Origin: Plasmodiophora brassicae
Lineage: Eukaryota > Endomyxa: Phytomyxea > Phytomyxea > Plasmodiophorida
Length of the DNA stretch: 64,000 bases
Direction of reading: 5' to 3'
NCBI GenBank assembly: GCA_036867785.1
Contig: CP145425.1
Location: 558,001-622,000, forward strand
Shown: positions 30,581 to 41,127 of the stretch, in pieces
Layout of the letters: each line of letters begins with the position of its first letter
Numbering within the stretch: the stretch's first letter is position 1
Program-made: the position numbers and the translations under genes
The notes under the pieces: generated by a model
The model's database searches: none
What the model was told of the DNA's origin: nothing
Seen by the model: the letters and a program-made list of their open reading frames with translations, nothing else

Positions 30581-31291
30581 ATGGGTTCGCGTGCCGACGA
30601 TGATGCGGATGCGGCAGCGGCCGCCGATGCGTTCCAGATTGTGATCGACCTGCACGATGATGACGCGCGCCATGGTGCGCTGGCGTCCGCTAGCGATATA
30701 GACCTACTGGAGCCGATCTACGGGCAGGCGACGCAGCATGGTATTGCCCACGATATGTACGCCAGGTTCGCCGTCACCCACCCGCTGGAGTTCGACCACC
30801 TATTTACTGGGACTTCGGACAAACTGGACAGACTCGGTCAGCAATCGCGTCGGCAATGGTGCCCGCGCGCGCGCTCATCTGAATGGGTGCGACCAGATCG
30901 CATGTTCGACAGGATGCTGACGGCACTGTCGAAGAGGCCGCAACAAAGTAGAGATGTGTCCATCCAGATCAGCATCGTCGAGAAGGTGGTCCTGCTTGGG
31001 CACCTGCATGCTCGCAGAGGGATTAGACCGAGCCTGGTGGAGCCCATGGGCAAAGCGCTGATGTACGCCACGAGAAAGAAGTTCGGCGCGCGATTCGGCC
31101 CAGCTGAGCAGGACGCTGCGCACCGTTTCTTTTCAACCATAGCGAGGTACTTCATACTGGGGCTACAGCACGCGTCAGAAACCTGCCACCTGATTCATCC
31201 GAACCTGGCCCGGGGAGACGACAACCGCGATGACGTTGACATCAGCACCATAGCACCGGCATGGTACCTGTATACACCGAAGCTTGGGTAA
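30581..31291 (+). CDS. globin-domain protein
   Basis: ATG at 30581. The globin pattern is YARFAVTHPLEFDHLF (C-helix region), VEKVVLLGHLHARRGIRPSL with the proximal His, then ALMYATRKKFGARFGPAEQDAAHRFFSTIARYFI (G-H helices). This resembles neuroglobin- or X-type globins. An in-frame GT-AG segment at 30837-30896 (60 bp) interrupts the E-helix region and has the usual local intron length. Removing it gives 216 aa; retaining it gives 236 aa. No distal His is obvious in the spliced form. An acidic, Ala-rich N-terminal extension (about 30 residues) precedes the globin fold. Role: oxygen or NO sensing/storage, unproven. Confidence 0.75.
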   Translation: MGSRADDDADAAAAADAFQIVIDLHDDDARHGALASASDIDLLEPIYGQATQHGIAHDMYARFAVTHPLEFDHLFTGTSDKLDRLGQQSRRQWCPRARSSEWVRPDRMFDRMLTALSKRPQQSRDVSIQISIVEKVVLLGHLHARRGIRPSLVEPMGKALMYATRKKFGARFGPAEQDAAHRFFSTIARYFILGLQHASETCHLIHPNLARGDDNRDDVDISTIAPAWYLYTPKLG

Positions 31292-31607
31292 CACCGCATG
31301 CCATCGACGAACGCTACGAGACGTCCCCGACAATGTAGTGCCTGATCGATCAGGTCACACGAGCACGTGCCGAACCCGGGGGCGACGCTATGAGGCCGAT
31401 CAGAACGTGCAGGCGACGGTTTCACCTCGTCCGACGTTGGTACCCGAACGTGGCGAAGTACGTCACGCGCCGGCGACGGTGGCTCGGCCATATCTAGCAC
31501 GGCAGGTCGACGACGATACCCGGTTGCACAGGCGGACACAAGACGGATAACGACACCGCACGGAAACCCAGTGCATGCATTACAATTACGATTACAAGGC
31601 AACGCGT
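31292..31607. other. convergent intergenic, nothing recognised
   Basis: A 316-bp interval between the stops of the globin gene and the opposite-strand acidic protein gene. No feature is seen beyond short AT-richer stretches that could hold poly(A) signals for both genes. Confidence 0.4.
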
Positions 31608-33077
31608 CTAGCGCGTGTCGCCGGCGGCGCTGATCACCTGCAGAGGCGTTTGCTGCTGCTGCTGCTGTTGCTGGCCGGCGGCACCCTTCTGCGACGCGAA
31701 CAGGTGCCGGGTTATGGGCGGCAGGCCCTTGTTCAGGCTGACCCAGTTCTTGACGCTGACGGCCAGCTGCATGGGCAGGTGCGGGCGGACGACCTTGATC
31801 CGGGACAGTTCCTCCAGGCTCAGCGCGCTGATCATGACGGCCAGCATCAGCCTGGTCAGCGGCGCCTGCACGGCCATGACCCGATCCCGGCTGATGCTCG
31901 GGCCGACTTGCCTGAAGAAGTCGCGGACGAGAGCGCGCCCGTGCCCGTGACGACGATGCTCGCGCCGGACGTAGATGCCGGTCAGGACGGCGAACACGCC
32001 GTACTGCCTGTCCATGCGCACCGAGTACGTGCTGAAGCCGACGGCGCGATCGTCGACCCAGACGAGACGGGCGCTGCCGTCGAGGTCCTCCACCGGCATC
32101 GGTCGTCTCGTGTCCTCCTCGACCTTGTCGATGCATGCGGCAGCCGCAGCGTTCTCGTCGTTCACGTTCTCGTCGTCGTCGTCGTCGTCGCGGTCGTCGG
32201 CAGCAGCCTTCTTCGTCGCTGCGACGGTGACCTCCTCCACGAAGTCGTCGTACGGCTTCATGACCCGGAACAGGACGGCGAGCCCGATCCGGTCGATGGT
32301 CAGGCCGGAGTTGACCTCGGTGATGGCGTCGCCGGTGCCGCCCCGCTTCAGGAACGCGTCCAGCGGGAGCCATCGCCCTCGGTAGTGCAGCGCGATCAGG
32401 ACGCCCGCGTTCTCCATCGTCATGCCCTCGCCGTACCTGGGCGTCGCATCGCACCCGAGGTTCCTCCCGCTGCAGGCCACGTTCGAGCAGTACATGGCCG
32501 GCAGCAGCCATTCGGGGGACGCGGACACAACGAACAGAGGCAGGGACCTCCCGGCAGGAAGCGGCGTCGCAGGCGGTTCAGCGACACCGTTGCAGCACCA
32601 GCAGTGGACGGCGGGCGCCTGTGGGGCGCGCGCCTGCCGAACCTCGTAGAGCGCCCGTTCGCTAATGTCGTGGACGGCCCGCGCCATGATCGCCGATTGC
32701 ATCTCGTCGATCGTCGCCGACGATAGGACGGTGGCCTCGGCGAGGACGTCGCGACCCGCATCGGCCACGGCCAGGACGTCGCCGTCGACCTCGGGCGGCT
32801 GCTGCTGCTGCACGACATCGCCCGTCGACGTTTCGTTGTCGTTTTCGTTTTCATCGGCTGAGCTGTCGGACGACGCATCGTCGTCGTCGTCGCTGGCGTT
32901 GTCGTCGTCGTCGCTGGCGTTGTCGTCGTCGTCGTCGGCGAACGAGACGCGCCGGCGCTTGCGCGCTGCCGCGTCGCGCTTGACAACGATCGCCGAGTCC
33001 GTATCATCGTTGTCGTCGTCGTCGACGCCGGGGGCCAGCGGGACGCGTCGCGCGCTGCGCCGCACGCCGACGGCCAT
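31608..33077 (-). CDS. acidic nuclear protein with GNAT-like (FAM169-like) domain
   Basis: A single exon of 489 aa from the ATG at 33077. The N-terminus has a basic patch (AARKRRRVSFAD) and long Asp/Ser runs, typical of nuclear proteins. A CWCC motif sits near residue 165. The C-terminal third looks like a GNAT acetyltransferase fold: ARLVWVDDRAVGFSTYSV, IYVRREHRRHGHGRALVRDF (compare the acetyl-CoA-binding R/Q-x-x-G-x-G/A) and a following strand with VMAVQAP. The order resembles the FAM169 family of lamin-associated proteins. It ends in a poly-Gln run (eight) and PLQV. An insert of (D)n(E)n splits the middle. Catalytic activity is unproven. Confidence 0.72.
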   Translation of the reverse strand: MAVGVRRSARRVPLAPGVDDDDNDDTDSAIVVKRDAAARKRRRVSFADDDDDNASDDDDNASDDDDDASSDSSADENENDNETSTGDVVQQQQPPEVDGDVLAVADAGRDVLAEATVLSSATIDEMQSAIMARAVHDISERALYEVRQARAPQAPAVHCWCCNGVAEPPATPLPAGRSLPLFVVSASPEWLLPAMYCSNVACSGRNLGCDATPRYGEGMTMENAGVLIALHYRGRWLPLDAFLKRGGTGDAITEVNSGLTIDRIGLAVLFRVMKPYDDFVEEVTVAATKKAAADDRDDDDDDENVNDENAAAAACIDKVEEDTRRPMPVEDLDGSARLVWVDDRAVGFSTYSVRMDRQYGVFAVLTGIYVRREHRRHGHGRALVRDFFRQVGPSISRDRVMAVQAPLTRLMLAVMISALSLEELSRIKVVRPHLPMQLAVSVKNWVSLNKGLPPITRHLFASQKGAAGQQQQQQQQTPLQVISAAGDTR

Positions 33078-33640
33078 GGTGGCGAACGGAACGGGACGGG
33101 CGACGAAGGGATCACGGGGACGCGCACGACCCCGCCGGATTGACGACAAAAGTGTCGCACGGCGAGTGGTGGTGCGTGGCCGTTACGCACGTCGACCCGA
33201 CCCCTCCCCCTGTTCGACTTCATGGGGCGGGCTGCGCGCGCGCACTGGTCCACCCCGGAGAACCTGCACGCCGGAGTGGGGCACTGGGCACGCGCCTGCC
33301 ACCGGGCACCCCGGGACAGCGCCGGCCGCCGATAGAGCGACGCGTGCCGCGACAGGTGCCCTTGCCGACGACGGACGCACCCTAAGCCCGTCATTGCCCC
33401 TTGCCCGCTGGCCGCATGAAACCTTTCATCGAACCGTTTCGGCAACCATTTCGTCTGCGACCTGGCTCGCCTAAATTCCCGGGGACCCTTTAGCGGGTCG
33501 TCCCAGCTCTCTTGGTCCTCCTCTGGCACGCATTGGTCTCCTCGAACCAATCCGTCTTGAGGATCGTGCGGCACGCAGGCCCCTCGGACCCCGGTGCCTC
33601 CTCCGGATGACCTCGCACGCTTGTTCCTCGCACAAATTAC
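33078..33640. other. intergenic upstream of acidic nuclear protein gene
   Basis: About 560 bp without a supported gene. It is very GC-rich at its left end (CpG-dense, presumably the promoter of the minus-strand gene at 33077) and shifts to lower GC toward the transposase relic on the right. Confidence 0.4.
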
Positions 33641-33649
33641 ACCTTCTGA

Positions 33650-34210
33650 GTGCCATCTGACCGTTCCACTCGGACTGCTACTACCGATCAGCTTCAGCTA
33701 CCGCAGTGGGCAATTCCTCCTCGAACTCCCAGGCAATCAGTGCTTGCGTTCGCGAGCGTCCATGGCCTTATTGATGTGTACTCGACAGCAGGGACGTCCC
33801 ACCGTTCAACTTTCTTCGATTGTTGTCGGCAGTTCGCCTTGAAACATCGTGATACCTGCACATACCCAGGGTGCATGTCAGTCTGGATTCTGGACGGGGC
33901 ACGACCCGGAGATTGCTAACTATCTTCAATCCGATCGAGTTCCTTATTGTGAACGTTGGACGGTCCGGTCTACATTGTTGCCATGATCAAGAGGCGACTC
34001 CGCGAAGCTTATGAAGAGAGTGCCGGCACTGACCTCGTCACTGTCGTCAATGACGTTATGATCGAATTCAGCAGCATCTCTTCGAAAGCCTTTTTCAAGA
34101 AGCACGGTTATGTCTGTGATGGCGTATGTGACCCTGGCATTGGTATGCACAGCGACATGAGTGCTTTTAATTTTGGCGCTATAGTGAGTTCGCTGGCGCA
34201 TGTATTCTGA
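33650..34210 (+). pseudogene. decayed DDE-superfamily (Tc1/mariner, DDE_3-like) transposase
   Basis: Fragments in shifting frames reconstruct the usual order of a DDE_3 domain: ASVHGLIDVYSTAGTSHRST, then SVWILDGA with the second catalytic Asp, then DPEIANYLQSD in another frame, then LFNPIEF with the third acidic residue, then IKRRLREAYEE. No single open frame spans them and the N-terminal half is missing, so the element is dead. The local composition is more AT-rich than the host genes, consistent with an insertion. Confidence 0.6.
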
Positions 34211-35061
34211 CTTGATGTTCATTTCCCACGTTTGGACAGAACGTGCTCTCGTGGCGTAGTTGGGCGGTCCGGTCCTGGTGTGACGGATTTGGTCTACAAC
34301 CCTCATGGCATAATAGACGATGTCGTGTTGTGTTACCGGTTTTTGAATACACAACATCCGTTTGTCTTGAAATAATGGGGCTGCTTGAAACTGTACATTT
34401 GGAAGTACATTACATGAATTGGTTGATTTCGAGATAGTTTATTAATTAGTCAGATACCTCTCATTGGGAAACCGGTAGTTGTTAATTCCGCATACGCCCT
34501 TCAAAGTAACTCCAACAACATTCAATTCATGGCGTCGCGTGCTGCCCATGTGCTTGAAATGTGCCAATTCCTGACTGAAGTGATGAAAAGTGCATGTTGT
34601 GGCACTTCCGCACATATGTGAGCCGAAGTGACGAAAAGTGCGCTCTAACCCAGGAATGTGTGGCATTCGACACGCATTCGTGACGCATTTTGATACACAT
34701 CGATACATCTGACATGAACTTGACCAGAAGTGTACACTAGTGTACACTTTCTGGCCACACGAGTATGGGCTACCTGGCGGCTTCATTGTACCAATTGCAG
34801 ACACTACGCGAGTAGATGGTCGACGATAACTTCGTTCCGGTGATGTGATCTGTGAGTTCGTTGCCACATTAGTATATTACGCTGAGTTAAACAGTTCGAA
34901 ATATAACTGTACACAAATGCGTTTGTGTTCACTTTCAAGCAGCCCCAATGCATCACGACTTCCGTTTATCATGACATCATGTCAGAAGATTTGGCGTCTC
35001 GATGTTCGACGTCCTTCATCTGCTTCGTTGCCGTTGTTGTGGTCGACATCGAACTGGTTAG
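34211..35061. other. gene-poor interval with degenerate repeats
   Basis: Several diverged copies of a motif like GAAGTGAyGAAAAGTGC occur at about 34575-34645, and a near-perfect palindrome lies at about 34727-34757. No coding region is supported. It probably belongs to the same relic-rich block as the transposase. Confidence 0.45.
34727..34757. repeat. palindrome (AAGTGTACACTAGTGTACACTT core)
   Basis: A 22-bp perfect inverted repeat centred on CTAG, flanked by CCAG on the left and CTGG on the right, so symmetry extends to about 31 bp with one extra T. This is compatible with a transposon terminal or junction sequence or a protein-binding site. No second copy was found by eye. Confidence 0.6.
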
Positions 35062-35523
35062 TCACTTGCGCTTCCGAGACCGGCCGAATTCGCTTTCAGC
35101 AGGACTGATGGCGTCTCCAAACGACGCGATTACGCTTCCAGCGGTGTCGGCTATTTCACCAAGCCTTTCGAGCTGAGCGATATGTAGCTGGATTGCCGAT
35201 CGCATGGTCTCGGCCGACTGCTTCGCAACACCTACTTCGAACTGAAGGCGCTCCACCATATTACGGTTCACATTCGTACTCGTCTTCAACTTGTTCAGAA
35301 CGGCACCAGCATCAAATGGGGTCATCTTGAAGAAGTGCGCCAGATGTGGCGGGGGTGCCTGCTTCGCCTTCTCATCGCGCAGGTGGAGGGGTTGCGACTC
35401 GATCCACGCCGCCCACTGCAGCCAATTGATGTCGTGCGCCGTATAATCTGGATGGATCTCCATCAAAGACACCTTTCGAGAGTCGAGCATCGAAACAGCA
35501 GGCTGCATGCACCCGGGCCGCAT
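35062..35523 (-). CDS. hypothetical helical protein with basic C-terminus (153 aa)
   Basis: The ATG at 35523 starts a frame containing HPDYTAHDINWLQWAAWIES, then a Lys/Pro linker, and a long amphipathic region (LERLGEIADTAGSVIASFGD) ending in GRSRKRK, a likely nuclear signal. The composition is protein-like, but no family is recognised. Its location inside a relic-rich block leaves open that it belongs to a mobile element, for example as an accessory protein. Splicing at the 5' end cannot be excluded. Confidence 0.45.
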   Translation of the reverse strand: MRPGCMQPAVSMLDSRKVSLMEIHPDYTAHDINWLQWAAWIESQPLHLRDEKAKQAPPPHLAHFFKMTPFDAGAVLNKLKTSTNVNRNMVERLQFEVGVAKQSAETMRSAIQLHIAQLERLGEIADTAGSVIASFGDAISPAESEFGRSRKRK

Positions 35524-36928
35524 GGTCACTTTCACGCTGAAGACTTGACTGGACCGTCCGGTACAATGCGGACGATCGGGCGGCGATTGGTGTCTGAAGC
35601 CTACGGCTATACGCGTTCATCGGATCGGGCATTGCGGATCGGGATTACTCGAGCCTCATGAGTGGACGTGCTGGGCCAGATGACTGCATCTCCACCCGTT
35701 GTATTGTACCTACTGTAAACCTACACCTAAGCGGGCTCTTAGGGATCTCTAAAATACATCATCTGGAGGACGGATGGCACCTTCGTCGTGGCTGCCATAT
35801 CATGCACCGTGCCGTTGTCGCCAACACAAAATTGGTCGCAGACATCGTTTCGGATGTGCTCAAACGCAGGCGGCATAACGCGTCGTCGAGGCACGAATCT
35901 TCGTGTGGACGTTGGCCTGGATGAGCGACCCCAGCACGATCTCCATCGATCGTACTCCAATGGTCATGTGGTAGTGGGAAATACTTGAATTGCATAACGC
36001 AATTACTCAAGCTCCAAGACTGAACGAGCCAGAGCTGACGAGCATCTCCACGTCGTCACTGTCATAGATAATGTCGTCGTTAACCATACTGAACGGCAAC
36101 AGAGTCAGAGCATAATCCACACACAGACGTGATAGACAGTACAAGTCTGCCACGGCGTTGCGGACGCCCGCTGCCTCGAAATAAGTGCGCGTCGCTATTT
36201 TTGCGCTGGACTCCGCCGTCGACGCCAATGTTAGGGCAGGCTGGAGCGCGGAGCACCGCCACGGCGTTGCTGGCGGATTGCGGAGTCCGACGGCTTCACA
36301 ACGCTATCAGCAATGGTGAGTCCGCGTTTCAAGTTGCTGTTGTAACGATTCGTTCGTGATGATTCTCAACCAGCTACTCGTAGCATTCTGTGCACGATAG
36401 ACCGTTATTTGCTCAGGGGGCCTGGAAACCCCCCTTTGCGTCCCTGAATTTCGTTACAATTCGCATCTACATTACGGCTGGCCCTTGACCTGTGCTTACT
36501 GTGCTTGTGTCTGTAGGTACTGCATGGGCATTCCCGGGTGAACATTCGGCTGCAAGCGTCGCGAAGCCAGCCGTGAATGTCCAGTAGTGTATTAACCATT
36601 GCGCGCACCTTTATTTGGGATCGATCGGGGGCTCGGGGCCAACCTCACCATTCGGTTTCTTCATGCGGGTGCAACAACAAACACATGGTTTTAATTAGCA
36701 TGTGGCATTTTGCGTCTGCGATCGACGCGGCAGCATGGATGGGGGTTTTCTCTGTCGTGCACCACGCTGCGCCGCCCAGACGTCCAGTGGCCTCGTGTTG
36801 ACTGCCATGTAACAGTCCCCTGCGTTGCCATCGTGTACCGTACAGTTATGGACCATTGTAAATATACAGAATACATGTTGTATATGTTGCTGCCCTGCTT
36901 CCACAATGCACCTCAATGCTGGAAAGCA
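35524..36928. other. gene-poor interval
   Basis: No confident gene over about 1.4 kb. A minus-strand frame at 36007-36228 (73 codons, starting MASTAESSAKIATRTYFEAA) is weakly plausible. The phrase GCCACGGCGTTGC occurs twice about 100 bp apart (36150 and 36257). Otherwise the sequence looks non-coding and AT-richer than the flanks. Confidence 0.35.
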
Positions 36929-38441
36929 TCAGTCGGACCAAAGGTTGAACCCGTCGTCCTTTAGGTAGGCGACGAAGATCAGGTTGATGAACCAGGCGCC
37001 TACGGCGGTCGTCATGTACAAGAAATGACGCGTGATCGAGAAATGGACTAGGTGCAGCAGATCGACATGGAAAGCGCGCTTAACGAAGAGCCAGACGAAG
37101 ATGGCGAGAACGGTCTCGGCGCCGACCGTAACGGCCAGCGCAACAGACGTTGCCTCGAAATCTTCCGTAGTCATCGTGTCGATGACCCAGAACCCGGTCC
37201 GATTGTACGCCAGATACCCGAACGACAGGAATGCCATGAAGTGAATGGCGGCGCTGAACTTGGCCAGTTCCTGCAGCACCATCATCTCGCAGGCCTGTAG
37301 TCGGGCGCGCCTGAACTCGTGGGCAGTAAACTGGTGGTCAGACGAGACGACAACAGCATCATTGTTGTCGTCACCGTCGCCTCTGCCCGATGCCTCGTTC
37401 TTGGACACCGCTTTGCTGCCGTTGGCAATCTGGCTGAGCGATGCCGTCACGCGGCGTAACCTCGCGCTGCCCGTCCTCTTGACTTTCGCGACGATCCCGG
37501 CGAACTCCATACTCAGCGACGTAACATGGTAAACGGCAACGACGATATCGCTGGCGATTACGCAGACCATCACCGTCATCGTCGTGCTCTCGTCCAGGCA
37601 GGCGCTCACGAACACGGCATGCATGTAGAAACACGGCCAGGAGCCGATCGCACCCGCATCAGGCTGCGTAATCTATGCGAGCGCGACGTTAGAGATGCCC
37701 ACCACACTAGTCAGTGTACATCCTACATGACTGAGGCGGGCGTTAATTTGCAACCAGGTGTACCTGATCAGTTGTAGAAGGATCGTCGAGCAGGACTGCA
37801 GGGCGACGTTGAAACGTAGGAAGATGAACAGCAGACGGAACGCCACGTATACGAAGAAGCTTCACCGACGTCATTAACGGCGAGGATCAAACAAACGGGT
37901 CATGTCGCTCTTACAAGCTGGCAGCAATGGCAAGATTCACTAATGTTATCTTGACGTGGATACGGAAGACGGGGTCCTCACGCCGCCACTGCTCAGGGAT
38001 GATGAAATACATGGCGGGCAAGGCAACAGGCATGAGGCAGCCGGCGAGGAAAACGGTCGAGAACGGTACAGGGAAGAACCCCATGTAGAACGTGGCGACG
38101 TTGAACAATAGGGCGACGGTGGCGAACAGGAACATGATGGGCAGCGTGCGTCGCCAGGAAGCCGGCAGCTTCGTGAAGGTTGAGATCGCCGACATGGTCC
38201 ACAAGCCAATGATGGCGCACGTGACAGGCTTGGACACGAGCAGATAGGGCATGTTGGCAATGAAAGTATCGGTGTGCGACGCAGCAAGTGGGACGACGAT
38301 GACGGACAGGCTCAATGCCCCGGATGCGACCACGAAGCCGACGACGACGCCCAATTGGTGCGCTGCGGGTCGCTTGTCAAACTGGTGGAAGTCGGCCGTG
38401 CGGTTCAGCGAGAACAGCTGGTAATGCCGGGGCGTTGTCAT
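36929..38441 (-). CDS. multi-pass membrane protein, unknown (467 aa)
   Basis: Three exons, 38441-37915, 37859-37727 and 37672-36929, with introns of 55 and 54 bp and exact phase. Around nine or ten hydrophobic helices are visible: for example VVVGFVVASGALSLSVIVVP, PIMFLFATVALLFNVATFYM, VYVAFRLLFIFLRFNV, TVMVCVIASDIVVAVYHV, and a final FLYMTTAVGAWFINLIFVAY. A hydrophilic cytosolic loop rich in Lys, Asp and Asn (about residues 285-335) separates the last helices. No transporter or receptor signature is recognised. It is transcribed divergently from the LAMMER kinase gene. Confidence 0.75.
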
Positions 38442-38861
38442 CGCTATCACCGTACGCTATAAGGGTCATCAAATATCGGACGGGACCACCGACCACCACC
38501 CCCGGCAGTCGACCGTACCCGCCCTGGCGTATTGGCAGACGGGCCCGGGTTTCGACACCCCTCCATCAACCTGTACGGACCGTTTCCCGCACCCGGACCT
38601 GCACGTCGACAGGCGGCGCGCGTTCCGCGTCCAGGCCCTGCCTGGCTGCCGAATTGCGCATGACACGTGCCGGTGTGGTGGTCGTCACGTCGTCCGACTC
38701 GGACCCGACGATCCCAAAAATATCAGCTTGCGCGGTAAGGTACTTTTCGTGTGTGTTTTTGGGCGCGCGTGGCCCGTCCGCGCTGAGTCGGACTGCTGCC
38801 GCTGGTCAGTGTCGACTGTCGGTGGGTAGTCCACAGCGCAATTGTGCGCGCCGGTCGCGGG
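38442..38861. promoter_or_regulatory. shared divergent promoter region
   Basis: This 420-bp interval separates two divergently transcribed genes (membrane protein and LAMMER kinase), so both promoters should lie here. TATAA-like CTATAAGG occurs at 38457-38464, near the membrane protein gene. No coding region is seen. Confidence 0.4.
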
Positions 38862-40285
38862 ATGGGTTCGCGTCGGGACGCGGCGTACTGGAGCGGCGGG
38901 CGGCAGCGGTACCGGGATGCGTACGACGATGACTGTTACCGGCAGGGCAGCCTCAGGCGGGAGCACCACCGCGACCGACGCCATCGGCGGCGTCGGTCGC
39001 GGTCGCCGTCGGGCGGCGACGATGACGACAGGAAGGGCATGATTGATTTCCGGAAAGGGGAGCGCATTGACGGGCGATGTCTGTCCAATCGGTCGAGATG
39101 GTTGCTCTGTTCACCCGTATCTGATTCGCGATACGTCCGCTGCCAGTTGAGATCGTTCGTGTCGCCGGGCAGGGCACGTTCGGGACCGTCCTAGAATGCA
39201 TCGACCACAAGCGCGACAGGCGACGGGTCGCGGTCAAGGCCGTCCGCTCTGTGGATCGGTACCTCGATGCGGCCGGCATCGAGGTCGAGATCCTGCAGAA
39301 AATCGCGGACGCCGATGTGCACCGGACCAGCCTGTGCGTGCGCCTCCTGTCGTGGTTCTCGACCCGGCACCATCACCGCCAGCACATGTTCCTCGTGTTC
39401 GAGTACCTGGGCAGGGACCTGTACACGTTCATGAAGCGCAACGAGCACCGCGGGTTTGCAATCGCCCATGTCCGGTCGTTCGCCCGGCAGCTCCTGCAAG
39501 CCATTGGCTTCTGCCACAGCATCAAACTGTGCCATACCGATCTCAAGGTCATTTGATGCGCCGCCCTGTCGTTCGCTACCCGTGTCTGATTCGGGTGTGT
39601 GTGTTGCGTTTCCCAGCCGGAGAATATTCTGCTCTGCTCCAGCGATTACACGCTGGAGCCCGACGGGACGTCCATGGTGCGAGTGCCCGTCTCGACCGAC
39701 ATCCGCGTGATCGACTTTGGCGGGGCAACGTTCGAACATGAACGGCATGCGCGGACGGTGGCAACGCGCCAGTACCGAGCGCCGGAGGTCATCCTCGGCC
39801 TGCCTTGGTCCTACCCGTCAGACATCTGGTCGCTCGGGTGCATATTCGCGGAGCTCGTAACAGGCGATCTGCTGTTCAACACGCACGACGATCTGGAGCA
39901 TCTCGCACTCATGGAGCGCGTCCTGGGCGGGCCGCTGCCTTTATCGATGGCCGAACGGGCCCTGGCGCCTTATCGAAGATCGGCGTCCACATCCAGGAGC
40001 TCTGAGAGCGGCTCCAGGCATTCTCGCAGGCGGCATCGTCGTTCGTCCGAATGCGACGCCAACGAACTGTTGAGCCTGTCAACCGGCAAGCTGCGCTGGC
40101 CGGATTGTGCCTCTGGCCAGGGCAGCATCGATCACGTCGGCGCGTACCCCGCCCTGGAGAAGATCGTTGGCGACGCCCAGCTGTCCGACCTCATCCGGAA
40201 GATGCTCAGGTACGAACCGGGCGAGCGTCTAACGGCCCACGAGGCGCTCAAGCACCCGTTCTTCCGTACCGCTGATGGCCAGTAA
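38862..40285 (+). CDS. LAMMER (CLK-type) protein kinase
   Basis: Three exons, 38862-39078, 39147-39547 and 39617-40285, give 428 aa with exact phase. The N-terminus is rich in Arg, Asp, Tyr and Ser (RRRRSRSPSGG), as in CLK kinases. Kinase landmarks: FEIVRVAGQGTFGTV (Gly-rich loop), VAVKAVRS (Lys), LCHTDLKPEN (catalytic loop, with the His-Thr-Asp variant typical of LAMMER), VIDFGGAT (DFG), and TRQYRAPEVILGL. The family hallmark EHLAMMERILG appears as EHLALMERVLG. An Arg/Ser-rich insert (about 45 residues) lies after the LAMMER helix. These kinases phosphorylate SR splicing factors in the nucleus. Confidence 0.94.
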
Positions 40286-40365
40286 CCCCCCAGATTAAAT
40301 TAACCGTTTCCAGCACGCCGCTGCCACCTGGTGAACGATACATATAGCGGTGTTTTATTTCGTCG

Positions 40366-40728
40366 TCATCGAGCAATCTGCTGCTGTTCGGGTCGGGCCA
40401 CGACAGGGTACTCGCCGGTGTTGGGCGGTTTGCCCTCCTCAGGGAAGTGGTCCTCGCGTTCCGGTTCGGGCGGGTACACGTCATCGCCGTTTTCGTCGCA
40501 CGGGATCTCGCCCCGTTCGACGACTGCGTTCAGCCCGGGAAGGTCCGGCTCACCTGCTTCGCCATCGGGAAATCGGTCCGTCCCGCCGCTAAAGTAGTTG
40601 TCCACCATGACGAAGTCGTCCAGAGGGCGACACATTCGAATGCACTCCGCCCCCGTCATCACGGAGGCCATGACACGCAAGGTGGGTCGAAGGGTTGGTT
40701 CGCCGGTGCCGCGATCTACGACAGGCAT
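40366..40728 (-). CDS. acidic hypothetical protein (120 aa)
   Basis: The ATG at 40728 opens a frame with MASVMTGAECIRMCRPLDDF and a Pro/Glu/Asp-rich C-terminus (VYPPEPEREDHFPEEG). It ends about 80 bp from the convergent kinase stop. No family recognised and no splice support needed. The ordered, acidic composition favours a real small gene. Confidence 0.45.
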   Translation of the reverse strand: MPVVDRGTGEPTLRPTLRVMASVMTGAECIRMCRPLDDFVMVDNYFSGGTDRFPDGEAGEPDLPGLNAVVERGEIPCDENGDDVYPPEPEREDHFPEEGKPPNTGEYPVVARPEQQQIAR

Positions 40729-40739
40729 TCAGTCCAGTG

Positions 40740-41090
40740 TTACGGGTAGATGTTCGGGGCGTGCTTGTCGACGACCAACAGTTTTCGGATATGACGGAAC
40801 CGGGAACGCATCGAGCCTGTTGCCCAGCCCTGGACGGGTCAATGGCAACTGCGTCGGCAGTCGGGGAGACCCGTTGGACGTCGGGCCACCAACGCCCGAA
40901 ACGATATGACCTGACCCCCCGGGTGTGACAGGTCAAACAGGAACTGCGTCCCGTTCCGGTTGCCGAAGCGCTCCGGCTCAAGCCGGCAACCAAGCTACCC
41001 GCGAAGCAACTGAGCATACGTCATATGGCGACAGGCAATGCCAAACAGGGACACAGTTCCGATCCAGAGGACGTCGACGGAAAGAGCCAT
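40740..41090 (-). CDS. small protein gene with at least one intron, unknown
   Basis: The clear part is an exon ending at 40871 (FGNRNGTQFLFDLSHPGGQ, then VISFRALVARRPT) joined through a 54-bp intron (40817-40870) to an exon ending at a stop at 40740, giving RFRHIRKLLVVDKHAPNIYP as the C-terminus. The conserved-looking ending suggests a real protein, possibly organellar ribosomal, but I cannot name it. The first exon is uncertain; an ATG at 41090 (MALSVDVLWIGT) could begin it. Confidence 0.4.
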
Positions 41091-41127
41091 CGTCCGTGTA
41101 TGTCTGCCGTTAGAGATGTCGGAACGC

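Noticed and set aside
31195-32511. 438-codon minus-strand frame
   Set aside because: It is a shifted-frame shadow of the GNAT-like protein gene and runs across the globin gene end; the composition is Arg/His-rich and without similarity.
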